NCBI GenBank assembly: GCA_029820875.1 | Contig: JALGUK010000055.1 | Span: forward strand, 1 to 8,410 | Reading direction: 5' to 3' | Length of the DNA stretch: 8,410 bases | Source of the DNA: Candidatus Zipacnadia bacterium | GTDB taxonomy: Bacteria; Armatimonadota; UBA5377; JALGUK01 | In this document: positions 1 to 7,722 of the stretch, piece after piece | How the letters are laid out: each line of letters begins with the position of its first letter | How positions within the stretch are numbered: position 1 is the stretch's first letter | Program-made: the position numbers and the translations under genes | The notes under the pieces: model-generated | The model's input: the letters and a program-made list of their open reading frames with translations, nothing else | The model's database searches: none | Told to the model about the DNA's origin: nothing

Positions 1-1091
<1,091 letters not shown>

Positions 1092-1139
1092 CGCTCCGTC
1101 GGTAATCTCGGCTATGTTAGAACGCTCATGCTGCAATCA

Positions 1140-1167
1140 ATTGTACCACAGGCGGAGGACATGTCAA
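1140..1167 (-). promoter_or_regulatory. Sigma-70-type promoter for miaB
   Basis: Read on the minus strand, TTGACA (1167-1162, perfect -35) is followed by a 16-base spacer and TACAAT (1145-1140, five of six -10 bases). Transcription would begin near 1133, giving a leader of about 40 bases before the GTG at 1091. The site sits in the ftsY-miaB gap, so miaB can probably be expressed independently of smc-ftsY. This is inferred from consensus matching only. Confidence 0.6.
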
Positions 1168-1192
1168 TCGCAGTGCCGAGGGGAGTATGGTA

Positions 1193-1206
1193 GGCCCGCA
1201 AGGGCC
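1193..1206 (-). terminator. Short GC hairpin after ftsY (weak terminator candidate)
   Basis: A perfect 5-bp stem (GGCCC / GGGCC) with a four-base loop begins 7 bases after the ftsY stop codon. In the ftsY direction it is not followed by a T tract, so it is not a standard intrinsic terminator. It may be a 3'-end stabilising or processing hairpin, or chance. The opposite strand does have a short TTTT after the stem, but no convergent gene reads that way. Confidence 0.25.
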
Positions 1207-1212
1207 AAGTTT

Positions 1213-2118
1213 TCACAGGGGAGTTGAATCGCACGTCTCATCGGAGTCTTCATCGAAAAGACTCGCGACGAACCGCCGGGCATCGAATCGCTCGATGTCA
1301 TCAAGCCCTTCACCGGTGCCGAGCATCTTGATGGGAATGCCGAGTTCCTCGGCGATGGTGATGATTGTGCCGCCTTTGGCCGTCCCGTCGGCCTTCGCCA
1401 GCACAAGGCCGGTTACGTCCACGGCTTCCTGGAACTGTTTCGCCTGCACAACCGCATTTTGCCCCGTTGTCGCATCAATGACCAGCAATGTTTCGTCCGG
1501 CGGGCGTCCTATTTCCCGCTCGATGACGCGGCGGATTTTCCTTAGCTCCTGCATCAGGTTGTACTTGGTATGCAAGCGTCCGGCGGTGTCGATGAGCACC
1601 AGGTCCACCCCCCGCGCCTTGGCTGCGCGGAGCGAGTCGTACACCACCGATGCCGGGTCAGAGCCAGGCTGGTGCCGCACAATCTCCGAGCCGGTATGTC
1701 GCGCCCAGATCTCGAGCTGGTCAATCGCAGCCGCGCGAAACGTATCCGCAGCCGCCAGGAGCACCTTGCGGCCCGCCTTGCGCCAGAAGTTTGCAATCTT
1801 GGCGATTGTGGTGGTCTTACCGGTCCCGTTGACGCCGACTACCAGATAGACCGTCGGAGGCGCCGGCCCGCCGGCCAACTTGTGCCCGTTGCTGTCGAGG
1901 ATTTGAGCGATTTCGCGTTTGAGGGCTTCGCGGCCTTCGGCAGCGGTAAGCCGGGCCTTTCGGGCGGCCTTCCGCAGCGAGTCAACAAGCTGCGTCGTGG
2001 TCTGAATGCTGACGTCGGCGAGGATGAGTTCCTCCTCCAACCGGTCAAGCAGCTCGTCGTCAAGCTCTTTGTGGCCGGCGAACACACCGCCCACACGACT
2101 CAGGAGACCCCTCAGCAC
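1213..2118 (-). CDS. ftsY: Signal recognition particle receptor FtsY (NG-domain type)
   Basis: GTPase receptor that docks SRP-ribosome-nascent-chain complexes at the cytoplasmic membrane for cotranslational insertion through SecYEG. Seen (301 aa): a helical N domain at about 1-80, then the G domain with G1 GVNGTGKT (95-102), G2 DTFRAAA (125-131), G3 DTAGR (177-181), DATTGQNA (215-222), AKADGTAKGG (241-250) and GTGEGLDD (267-274). G4 is AKAD where the family normally has TKxD. There is no long acidic A domain as in E. coli FtsY. Membrane contact would rest on the short N-terminal MLRGLLSRVGGVF segment, as in other short FtsYs. The start is GTG, overlapping the smc TGA as GTGCTGA. A strong GAGGAGG (2126-2132) lies 7 bases upstream, inside the last codons of smc, which indicates translational coupling. 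FtsY is favoured over Ffh because there is no methionine-rich M domain. Confidence 0.97.
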   Translation of the reverse strand: MLRGLLSRVGGVFAGHKELDDELLDRLEEELILADVSIQTTTQLVDSLRKAARKARLTAAEGREALKREIAQILDSNGHKLAGGPAPPTVYLVVGVNGTGKTTTIAKIANFWRKAGRKVLLAAADTFRAAAIDQLEIWARHTGSEIVRHQPGSDPASVVYDSLRAAKARGVDLVLIDTAGRLHTKYNLMQELRKIRRVIEREIGRPPDETLLVIDATTGQNAVVQAKQFQEAVDVTGLVLAKADGTAKGGTIITIAEELGIPIKMLGTGEGLDDIERFDARRFVASLFDEDSDETCDSTPL

Positions 2119-5100
2119 TGCGGCGCCTCCTCAACTTCGTTCTCCAGCTTCTTCATGTTGAGCGTCAACACTCTCGAGACGCCCGGCTCCTGCATCGTGA
2201 CGCCGAGATAACGGTCGGCGACGGTCATCGTCTCGGGGTTGTGGGTAATCAGTATCAACTGGGAGTCCTGTGCGAACTCCCGCAGCAATTCATTGTATTT
2301 GTGGACATTGGTCTCATCAAGAGGAGCGTCCAGCTCGTCCATTACGCAAAACGGCGTGGGGCGGACACGAATCATCGCGAAGATTAACGCGGCTGCCGTG
2401 AGGGCGCGCTCGCCGCCCGAAAGCACCATCAGATTCTGCTGCTTGCGACCCGGCGGCTGAACAATAACCTCCACGCCCGTTTGCGCCAGGTCTTCCGGGT
2501 GGGTAAGCATAAGCTCGGCCTTCCCGCCGCCGAACAGGTGGGCGAAAGTCGCCTGAAACTCCCGTTCCACCGCATCGAACGCCTCAAGGAAAGCAACGCG
2601 GCCCGCCTGGTCCGCCTCGTTGATGACACGCAACAGGTCATCCCGCGCGGCGTCCAAATCCCTCTTCTGGGACTCGAGGAACTCCTCGCGCCGCTTGAGA
2701 CGCTCATACTCCTCGACTGCTCCTACGCTGACCGGCCCCAGCGCCCGGATCTCCGCCTGCAGCCGCCGAGCCTCACGCGCAATTTCCCGGTCGTCAGCCT
2801 GGGGGTCCCTCCGTTTGACGGCCTCATCAGGAGTCAGGTCATACCCCTCGGCCAGACGCTCGGCCAGGTGCGCGATCTCCGCCTGCTCCCGCGTCAGACC
2901 GATCTCAGCGCGCCGTGCACGCTCCTGAGCCTCTGCTAGCGATGCTCTCTTGGCGCGGACTTCGTCGCTTAGTTCATTGAGTCGCGCCTGGAGCTCATCA
3001 CGCCGGGCAATAAGTTGCCTGACAGCTTTTTCGAGGGCCTGTTGGCGCTCTCGCGGGTCGTGTCCGTGGCTGTCGGAGTGCTCGAAGGCTGCTTCGAGCT
3101 GGGCGAGCTCCGCCGCCAATTCCTCAAGTTGCCGCCCATCTTGTTCCTCCTGCTCGGCAAGCTGGCTTATCGCGCGTTCTGTCTGTTCTGCATTCTGCCG
3201 CAGGTTCTGCGCCCGCTCCCGCGCGGCTGCATGTGAGACGCGCAACGCCGATAGAGCCTCAGCGGCCTCGTTCGCCTCGTTGGCGAGCCGGGTGACGGTC
3301 TTTTCCATCTCGGCCACAGTCGCCACAAGTTGCCGTTCCTGCTTGTCGGCGTCTTCGCTTGAAATCTCGCTGTCGCCGCTCTTGCGGCGGGTCTCGCGCA
3401 GTGCAGCCTCCAGAGACGCCTTCTCCGCTGCCAAGGCCGCAGCCGAGTCTGCCAGCGCCGCCAGGTCTTTCTCGGAGTATGCGTGCTCTTTTCGCACCTC
3501 CAGCAGAGAAAGGCGCAGGTCAGTCAGCGCTGCTGAGATGGCCTCCAACTCGCCCTCGGCGTGCCGCAGTTCCTCCGCGCGTTGAGCCACCCACGACTGC
3601 GCCGATTCGAGCTTCTCGCGGAGCTCGTTGACTTCCGCAGTCAGCGCCTCGATATCCCGCTTACGGCTGAGGGCACTGGCCGCCTCGCTCGGGCGTGACC
3701 CAACCGTTATCGCTCCTGAACGGTCCACCAGTTCGCCGTTGAGTGTAACGATCTTCGCGGCTACGCCAAGCCGCTTCTTCACACGGAAGGCGCTCTCCAA
3801 ATCCCGTACAATGACGACGTCTCCCAGAAGATATTCGAAGACGCGACGAAGCGCGCGAGGGTAGCCCACCAGCCTCGACGCCGGCCCCAGTACATGCGGT
3901 TCGTCGCCGGCAAGCATCGCCGACACCGGTGTCGAGAGCGTGCCCATCGCCGCGATGGGGATGAACGTTGCCCGGGCCGGCTCGCCCTCCCGCATCATGT
4001 GCACACCCCGCTCGGCGTCCGCCTGGGTATTGACGATAATCCACTCAAGTTGAGAGCCCAGAGCGGCCTCGACGGCCTTCTCAAGCTGTTGCGGGACGTC
4101 TATCAGCTCTCCCACTACACCCCGCAACCCGAGGAATTGACCGGCTCGATATGCGGCAGCGACCCGCCGCACCCCCTCCCCATAGCCCTCATGGCTCTCC
4201 TGCAACTCACGCAGGACGGCAAGCCGCGAAGTCCGGTTGGACACATCCCTTTGCAGTTGCTCCAGAGCCGCGCTCTCCTCCTGCAGCAATTCCCGGATGG
4301 AGTTGACCTTCGCTTGAGCCGCCTCGTGCCGGGCATTCGTGCGCTTGATTTCTTCCTCCAGGCTATGGAGGCGGTCGGCGTACTGGTTTGCGAGCTTCTG
4401 TGTCTCAGCCCGGCGCCTCTCCATTGCGTCTGTATCCGCTGCAATCTTTTCGAGCCGCTTCTTCATGTCGGCCACGACGGTTTTGAGTGCGCGCAGGTTC
4501 TGCTCGCGAGCGCTGGCCATCGCCCTCAGTTGCGCCAGTTTCTCTCGCCGGTGCTGGGCCTCGCCTTGAGCCTCCCCAAGCCGCCTGCGGAGCTCGTTTA
4601 GCACCTCAGCCTGCTTGGCCTCCGCTGCATCAGCCACGTCCAGCTCCTGCTGGATAACGGAAAGCTCTTCGCGGAGACTCTGAAGACGCGCTTGAAGCTC
4701 TTTTCGGCTCTCACTCCTTGCATCGGAGGCTGCTTTGAGCGCTTCACGCTGCTCAACAAGGGAGCGGCGGCGCTCGTGCGAAACCGCCTCGGCCGCCTCT
4801 TGGGCATCCGCCTCGCGCTGGGCCTGCACCGCTTCCTGGCGGCGTGCTTCAAGCTCCTGGTGGGCCCGAGACAGGTCCAGTCGCAGTTGTTCCTCCTCGG
4901 CATCAAGCTTGGATACCTGAGTCGCCAGCGATTCCGCTTCTGAACGGGCGTTGTCCAGGTCATTGGCCAGTCGCCCTGCCCGCTTGCTCCGCCGGGTGTA
5001 GTCAATCGCCAGAAGGTCCACTTCAATTTGGCGCAGACGCGACGAAAGCTCCTGATATCGCGCTGCCTTCTGAGCCTCAGGCTCCAACTCGCTCCGCTGT

Positions 5101-5699
5101 TTGTTAAGCTCGGCGATGATGTCGGCCACCCGTGTGACGTTCTTCTCGGTTGCCTCGAGCTTACGGGTCGCTTCCTTGCGGCGCCGGCGATACTTCTGAA
5201 TTCCGGCGACTTCCTCAATTAGTTCCCGCCTGTCCTCGCTCCGTATGCTGAGGACAGCGTCAATCTCCCCCTGCGTCACAAACGAATACGCAGGCTTGCC
5301 AATCCCGGTGTCCATGAACAGCTCCGTGATGTCCCGCAGCCGGCACCTCGACTTGTTGATCAGATATTCGCTCTCCCCGCTGCGGAAAATGCGCCGCGTT
5401 ATGGTCACCTCCGTGAAATCTATCGGCAGCCGCTTGTCGCTGTTGTCAAGTGTTATGCTAACCTCCGCAAGGTTGATCGGCTTGCGCCCGTTGGTGCCGT
5501 TGAAAATTACGTCCAGAGCGCTCTGGCTGCGGATTGCACGCATGCTCTGCTCGCCGAGAACCCACAGCATAGCGTCGCAGATATTGCTCTTGCCAACCCC
5601 GTTCGAACCGACGATGGCCGTAATGCCTTCGTCAAACTCGAGGGTTGTCTTATCCGCGAAAGTCTTGAAACCGTAGAGGTCGAGTCGTTTTAACCGCAC
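2112..5699 (-). CDS. smc: Chromosome partition protein SMC
   Basis: Condensin ATPase; SMC dimers with ScpA/ScpB organise and segregate the chromosome. Seen (1195 aa from the chosen start, the normal length): head half with Walker A GSNGVGKS (31-38) and Q-loop FVTQGEID (140-147). A long coiled coil runs from about 165 to 505. The hinge (about 520-665) opens with FLGLRGVVGELIDVP and contains ARATFIPI. A second coiled coil runs from about 680 to 1040. The C-terminal head has ABC signature LSGGE (1093-1097), Walker B PFCVMDE (1116-1122) with catalytic E1122, and the ITHNPETM switch. Start choice: the frame stays open back to an ATG at 5852, but GTG at 5699 begins the conserved RLKRLDLYGFKTF, has GGAG at 5710-5707 with 7-base spacing, and lies downstream of the promoter at 5779-5807. 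It overlaps ftsY by 7 bases. No scpA or scpB lies in the window. Confidence 0.98.
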   Translation of the reverse strand: MRLKRLDLYGFKTFADKTTLEFDEGITAIVGSNGVGKSNICDAMLWVLGEQSMRAIRSQSALDVIFNGTNGRKPINLAEVSITLDNSDKRLPIDFTEVTITRRIFRSGESEYLINKSRCRLRDITELFMDTGIGKPAYSFVTQGEIDAVLSIRSEDRRELIEEVAGIQKYRRRRKEATRKLEATEKNVTRVADIIAELNKQRSELEPEAQKAARYQELSSRLRQIEVDLLAIDYTRRSKRAGRLANDLDNARSEAESLATQVSKLDAEEEQLRLDLSRAHQELEARRQEAVQAQREADAQEAAEAVSHERRRSLVEQREALKAASDARSESRKELQARLQSLREELSVIQQELDVADAAEAKQAEVLNELRRRLGEAQGEAQHRREKLAQLRAMASAREQNLRALKTVVADMKKRLEKIAADTDAMERRRAETQKLANQYADRLHSLEEEIKRTNARHEAAQAKVNSIRELLQEESAALEQLQRDVSNRTSRLAVLRELQESHEGYGEGVRRVAAAYRAGQFLGLRGVVGELIDVPQQLEKAVEAALGSQLEWIIVNTQADAERGVHMMREGEPARATFIPIAAMGTLSTPVSAMLAGDEPHVLGPASRLVGYPRALRRVFEYLLGDVVIVRDLESAFRVKKRLGVAAKIVTLNGELVDRSGAITVGSRPSEAASALSRKRDIEALTAEVNELREKLESAQSWVAQRAEELRHAEGELEAISAALTDLRLSLLEVRKEHAYSEKDLAALADSAAALAAEKASLEAALRETRRKSGDSEISSEDADKQERQLVATVAEMEKTVTRLANEANEAAEALSALRVSHAAARERAQNLRQNAEQTERAISQLAEQEEQDGRQLEELAAELAQLEAAFEHSDSHGHDPRERQQALEKAVRQLIARRDELQARLNELSDEVRAKRASLAEAQERARRAEIGLTREQAEIAHLAERLAEGYDLTPDEAVKRRDPQADDREIAREARRLQAEIRALGPVSVGAVEEYERLKRREEFLESQKRDLDAARDDLLRVINEADQAGRVAFLEAFDAVEREFQATFAHLFGGGKAELMLTHPEDLAQTGVEVIVQPPGRKQQNLMVLSGGERALTAAALIFAMIRVRPTPFCVMDELDAPLDETNVHKYNELLREFAQDSQLILITHNPETMTVADRYLGVTMQEPGVSRVLTLNMKKLENEVEEAPQC

Positions 5700-5706
5700 T
5701 GCTCTG

Positions 5707-5729
5707 CTCCGAGAAAAAAAGAAGGGGGG
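5707..5729 (-). promoter_or_regulatory. smc leader: pyrimidine tract plus ribosome binding site
   Basis: On the smc mRNA strand, 19 consecutive pyrimidines (5729-5711), containing C6 and T7 homopolymers, run up to the Shine-Dalgarno GGAG (5710-5707), which is 7 bases before the GTG start. The GGAG decides the start at 5699. A GCGGCCGC palindrome (5729-5736) abuts the tract. Whether the tract has a function is unknown. Confidence 0.6.
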
Positions 5730-5778
5730 CGGCCGCAGCAGCAAATACTTCGGCACCGCATCCACATGTAAGGTTTGA

Positions 5779-5807
5779 AGTATAGCAGAAAGGCGCAACA
5801 GGGTCAA
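5779..5807 (-). promoter_or_regulatory. Sigma-70-type promoter for smc-ftsY
   Basis: Read on the minus strand, TTGACC (5807-5802, five of six) is followed by a 17-base spacer and TATACT (5784-5779, five of six). A TG one base before the -10 makes it an extended -10. Transcription would start near 5772, giving a leader of about 73 bases. It diverges from the ychF promoter and is the best candidate to drive smc and ftsY together. Confidence 0.75.
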
Positions 5808-5855
5808 CCGAAGCAAGGCGAGCGTATGCTGCCACCTCCTCCCATCCCACAACTG

Positions 5856-5885
5856 TTTACTTTCGAACGCTAAGTATGTTATAAT
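5856..5885 (+). promoter_or_regulatory. Extended -10 promoter for ychF
   Basis: A perfect extended -10, TGTTATAAT (5877-5885), is preceded by a weaker -35-like TTTACT (5856-5861) with an 18-base spacer. The predicted transcript starts near 5892, so the leader before the ychF ATG at 5910 is very short and almost entirely Shine-Dalgarno region. If the start falls a few bases later the ribosome binding site would be shortened, so the true start site matters here. Confidence 0.75.
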
Positions 5886-5894
5886 TACCCGACC

Positions 5895-5903
5895 TAAGGA
5901 GGT
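5895..5903 (+). promoter_or_regulatory. Strong ribosome binding site of ychF
   Basis: TAAGGAGGT is a full match to the anti-Shine-Dalgarno sequence, 6 bases before the ATG at 5910. It fixes the start codon, which also begins the conserved LACGLIGLPNVGKS. Confidence 0.85.
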
Positions 5904-5909
5904 AAAAGG

Positions 5910-7001
5910 ATGCTGGCGTGCGGCCTGATTGGCCTGCCCAACGTCGGCAAGTCTACTCTATTTAATGCCTTGGGGAGAGCGGCTGCGGAGGTTTCCAGCT
6001 ATCCCTTCTGCACGATTGACTCGAATGTGTGCGTAACGCCTGTCCAGGACGACCGCCTGCAACGACTCGCGGAAATCTTTGAGCAGGGACAGGCCTTCCC
6101 CACCACCATCGAATTCGTTGACATTGCAGGCCTGGTGCGTGGAGCGAGCAAGGGGCAGGGGCTGGGAAACCGCTTTCTCGGACACATCCGCGAGGTGGAC
6201 TGCATCCTGCACCTCGTGCGGTGTTTCGACGATCCCGAGGTAGCGCATGTTGACGGCCTTGTTGACCCGGTCAGGGACATCGAGACGGTCAATATCGAAC
6301 TTATGCTCGCGGACCTTGAAACGGTCGAAAATCGGCTTCAACGTCTTAAAGCAGCCGGGAACAGGCCCCGGGCCGAAGTCGCGCGCGAGCGCGAAATCCT
6401 CGAATCGTTGCGCGAGCGGCTTCAGGAGGGTCAACCCGCCCGTACCATGCCGCTGCACGAGGATGAGGCGGCCTCGGTCCGCCAGTTGCATCTGCTGACG
6501 GATAAACCGGTGCTCTATGTAGCAAACGTGGACGAAACGGACATTGCGTCGCCGGGGCCCTACTTAAGCGCGGTGCGGAAGTGGGCCGACCGCCGCGGAG
6601 AGCACCTGATTGCGGTTGCTGCGCTGTTGGAGGCCGACCTGGCGCAGCTTGCGCCCGACGAGGCAAAGCTTTTCGCCGATGAACTCGGGCTGCAGGAGTC
6701 GAGCCTCATGCGCGTGGTCCAGACTGTTTACAGGCTATTGGACCTCGTCACATTCTTCACCGGCGTGGGTAAGGAAGTGCGCGCGTGGACCGTTCGCGAG
6801 GGGACGCCGGCTCCGGAGGCGGCCGGAAAGATTCACACTGACATGCAGCGCGGGTTCATAAAGGCCGACGTGATTCCATTTGAGCGTCTCAGCGAGGTCG
6901 GGTCATGGCACAATGCGCGGGAGATGGGATTAATCCGCAGCGAGGGTAAGCAATATATCGTTCGAGACGGGGACGTTATCCAGTTCAAGTTCAGTCATTA
7001 G
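5910..7001 (+). CDS. ychF: Redox-regulated ribosome-associated ATPase YchF (OLA1 family)
   Basis: Obg-like P-loop ATPase that associates with ribosomes. In studied bacteria it is linked to translation and to oxidative-stress control. Seen (363 aa, full family length): G1 GLPNVGKS (8-15), the YPFCTI switch region (31-36), G3 DIAG (71-74), then SKGQGLGNRFL and HIREVD. H113 in VAHVDG aligns with the mobile-loop histidine of the family. G4 is NVDE (206-209) instead of NKxD, the change known to shift specificity from GTP to ATP. A helical insertion spans about 125-175. The C-terminal TGS domain (about 277-361) carries FFTGVGKEVRAW, IHTDMQRGFIKADV and GDVIQFKFSH. It is the only gene here with an ATG start, and it diverges from smc under its own promoter. 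Read-through from it could feed rpsF 125 bases downstream. Confidence 0.97.
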   Translation: MLACGLIGLPNVGKSTLFNALGRAAAEVSSYPFCTIDSNVCVTPVQDDRLQRLAEIFEQGQAFPTTIEFVDIAGLVRGASKGQGLGNRFLGHIREVDCILHLVRCFDDPEVAHVDGLVDPVRDIETVNIELMLADLETVENRLQRLKAAGNRPRAEVAREREILESLRERLQEGQPARTMPLHEDEAASVRQLHLLTDKPVLYVANVDETDIASPGPYLSAVRKWADRRGEHLIAVAALLEADLAQLAPDEAKLFADELGLQESSLMRVVQTVYRLLDLVTFFTGVGKEVRAWTVREGTPAPEAAGKIHTDMQRGFIKADVIPFERLSEVGSWHNAREMGLIRSEGKQYIVRDGDVIQFKFSH

Positions 7002-7002
7002 A

Positions 7003-7030
7003 CAGGCAAGCCACAACCTCGGCCTTCCTG
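7003..7030 (+). other. Imperfect hairpin just after ychF
   Basis: CAGG-c-AAG-CC (7003-7012) can pair with GG-c-CTT-CCTG (7021-7030), leaving one bulged C on each side and an 8-base loop. It starts 2 bases after the ychF stop. No T tract follows, so it may be a 3'-end or processing hairpin rather than a terminator. No competent promoter for rpsF was found between this hairpin and rpsF. Confidence 0.35.
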
Positions 7031-7077
7031 CCCCGCCGTAATACTCTAACGGGCGGTGAAGATCGTGCGGGGCCGCC
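7031..7077 (+). other. rpsF leader with mutually exclusive hairpins
   Basis: CCGCCGT (7033-7039) can pair with ACGGGCGG (7049-7056) as a 7-bp stem with one bulged G and a 9-base loop. The same GGCGG (7052-7056) can instead pair with a second CCGCC (7073-7077). CCCCG (7031-7035) can also pair with CGGGG (7068-7072). Leaders of rpsF in many bacteria bind the S6:S18 complex through a bulged CCG. CCG occurs here, but I could not fit the published motif confidently. The ribosome binding site for rpsF (AGGAG, 7114-7118) lies downstream of all these arms. Confidence 0.35.
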
Positions 7078-7126
7078 TACGGTGACCAAAGTGAAACCAC
7101 CAAGTCCAAAGGAAGGAGATTAGCCA

Positions 7127-7609
7127 GTGGCACAGTTGTATGAATGTATGTTCATCGCCAGGCCGACCCTGGATGACGAAGAGCTTGCAGGTGTCATCGA
7201 GCAGGTAAAGCAGGCCGTGACCACAGGCGGTGGAGAGGTAGTCAACCTTGAGATGCTTGGGAAGCGTCGCTTGGCTTACGAGATTGAGGGCAACGCCGAT
7301 GGGATATACGGCCTGATGTACTTCCACGGCAGCCAGGACGTGATCCAGGAACTCAAGCGCGAGCTTCAGCTCTCTACAGATGTCATCCGTTCGATGGTCG
7401 TGAAGGCCAACGAACGCGCGATGTCTCTGCGGGCCACCGTAGCCGCAGGTGCAGAGCGAGAAACACAACCGGAGCACGCCGCAACCGCGCCGGAACAGCC
7501 GGAGGAGCCGCAGACGGAGCCTGCAGCCGAAACGCAGCCGGCTCAGAATGAAGATGACGACGTCGCCCCCGAAGCCGTGGGCGAGCCGGAGTCTGAGGAG
7601 GCTGTCTGA
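7127..7609 (+). CDS. rpsF: 30S ribosomal protein S6
   Basis: Small-subunit protein that binds the 16S central domain together with S18. Seen (160 aa): the S6 ferredoxin-like fold covers about residues 1-98, beginning LYECMFIARPTLDDEEL, with the signature GKRRLAYEIEG (45-55), YGLMYFHG (61-68) and the VIRSMVVK helix-strand end (87-93). Residues from about 105 to 160 form a low-complexity tail rich in Glu, Ala, Pro and Gln, ending in EDDDVAPEAVGEPESEEAV. Many S6 proteins are 95-135 residues, so the tail is long. The start is GTG with AGGAG 8 bases upstream. The gene precedes ssb, as in many bacteria, with a 113-base gap that holds a hairpin. The product assignment is secure; the role of the tail is unknown. 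Confidence 0.97.
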   Translation: MAQLYECMFIARPTLDDEELAGVIEQVKQAVTTGGGEVVNLEMLGKRRLAYEIEGNADGIYGLMYFHGSQDVIQELKRELQLSTDVIRSMVVKANERAMSLRATVAAGAERETQPEHAATAPEQPEEPQTEPAAETQPAQNEDDDVAPEAVGEPESEEAV

Positions 7610-7624
7610 GACGGCCTCGGCGTC

Positions 7625-7656
7625 GCACTGGGCGATAGGGATTGCACTTCCAGTGT
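7625..7656 (+). other. Bulged hairpin between rpsF and ssb
   Basis: CACTGG (7626-7631) pairs perfectly with CCAGTG (7650-7655), extendable by a G-T wobble (7625/7656). Inside it GCGAT (7632-7636) pairs with ATTGC (7641-7645) around an AGGG loop, leaving ACTT (7646-7649) as a bulge on the 3' side. The result is about 11-12 bp of stem 15 bases after the rpsF stop. No T tract follows, so termination is unlikely. RNA processing, mRNA stability or a protein-binding site are possible. This is a visual fold, with no energy calculated. Confidence 0.45.
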
Positions 7657-7722
7657 AGCGGCCTGCCGTTTCGACAATTTGCAGACACGTGAAGCACTAC
7701 GTCCATCCGGGGAGTGATTAGC

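Noticed and set aside
1187..2211. Overlapping plus-strand open frames across ftsY
   Set aside because: Shadows of ftsY, which has all SRP-GTPase motifs on the minus strand.
2950..4601. Long plus-strand open frames inside smc (for example 2950-3585 and 3894-4601)
   Set aside because: Both lie opposite the SMC coiled-coil and hinge coding sequence. The Ser/Arg/Ala-rich translation of the first is typical of an antisense frame over Glu/Ala/Leu-rich coil.
5700..5852. N-terminal extension of SMC to the ATG at 5852
   Set aside because: The conserved SMC N-terminus begins right after the GTG at 5699, which has a good ribosome binding site, and the likely promoter and transcription start lie inside the extension.
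7039..7045. TAATACT as a -10 for an rpsF promoter
   Set aside because: Poor hexamer match, and no -35-like sequence 16-18 bases upstream; it also lies in the loop of a predicted hairpin.
7053..7061. GCGGTGAA in the rpsF leader resembling a conserved 16S rRNA segment near the S6/S18 site (rRNA mimicry)
   Set aside because: Eight bases is too short to be meaningful, and the flanking bases and fold do not follow the rRNA.
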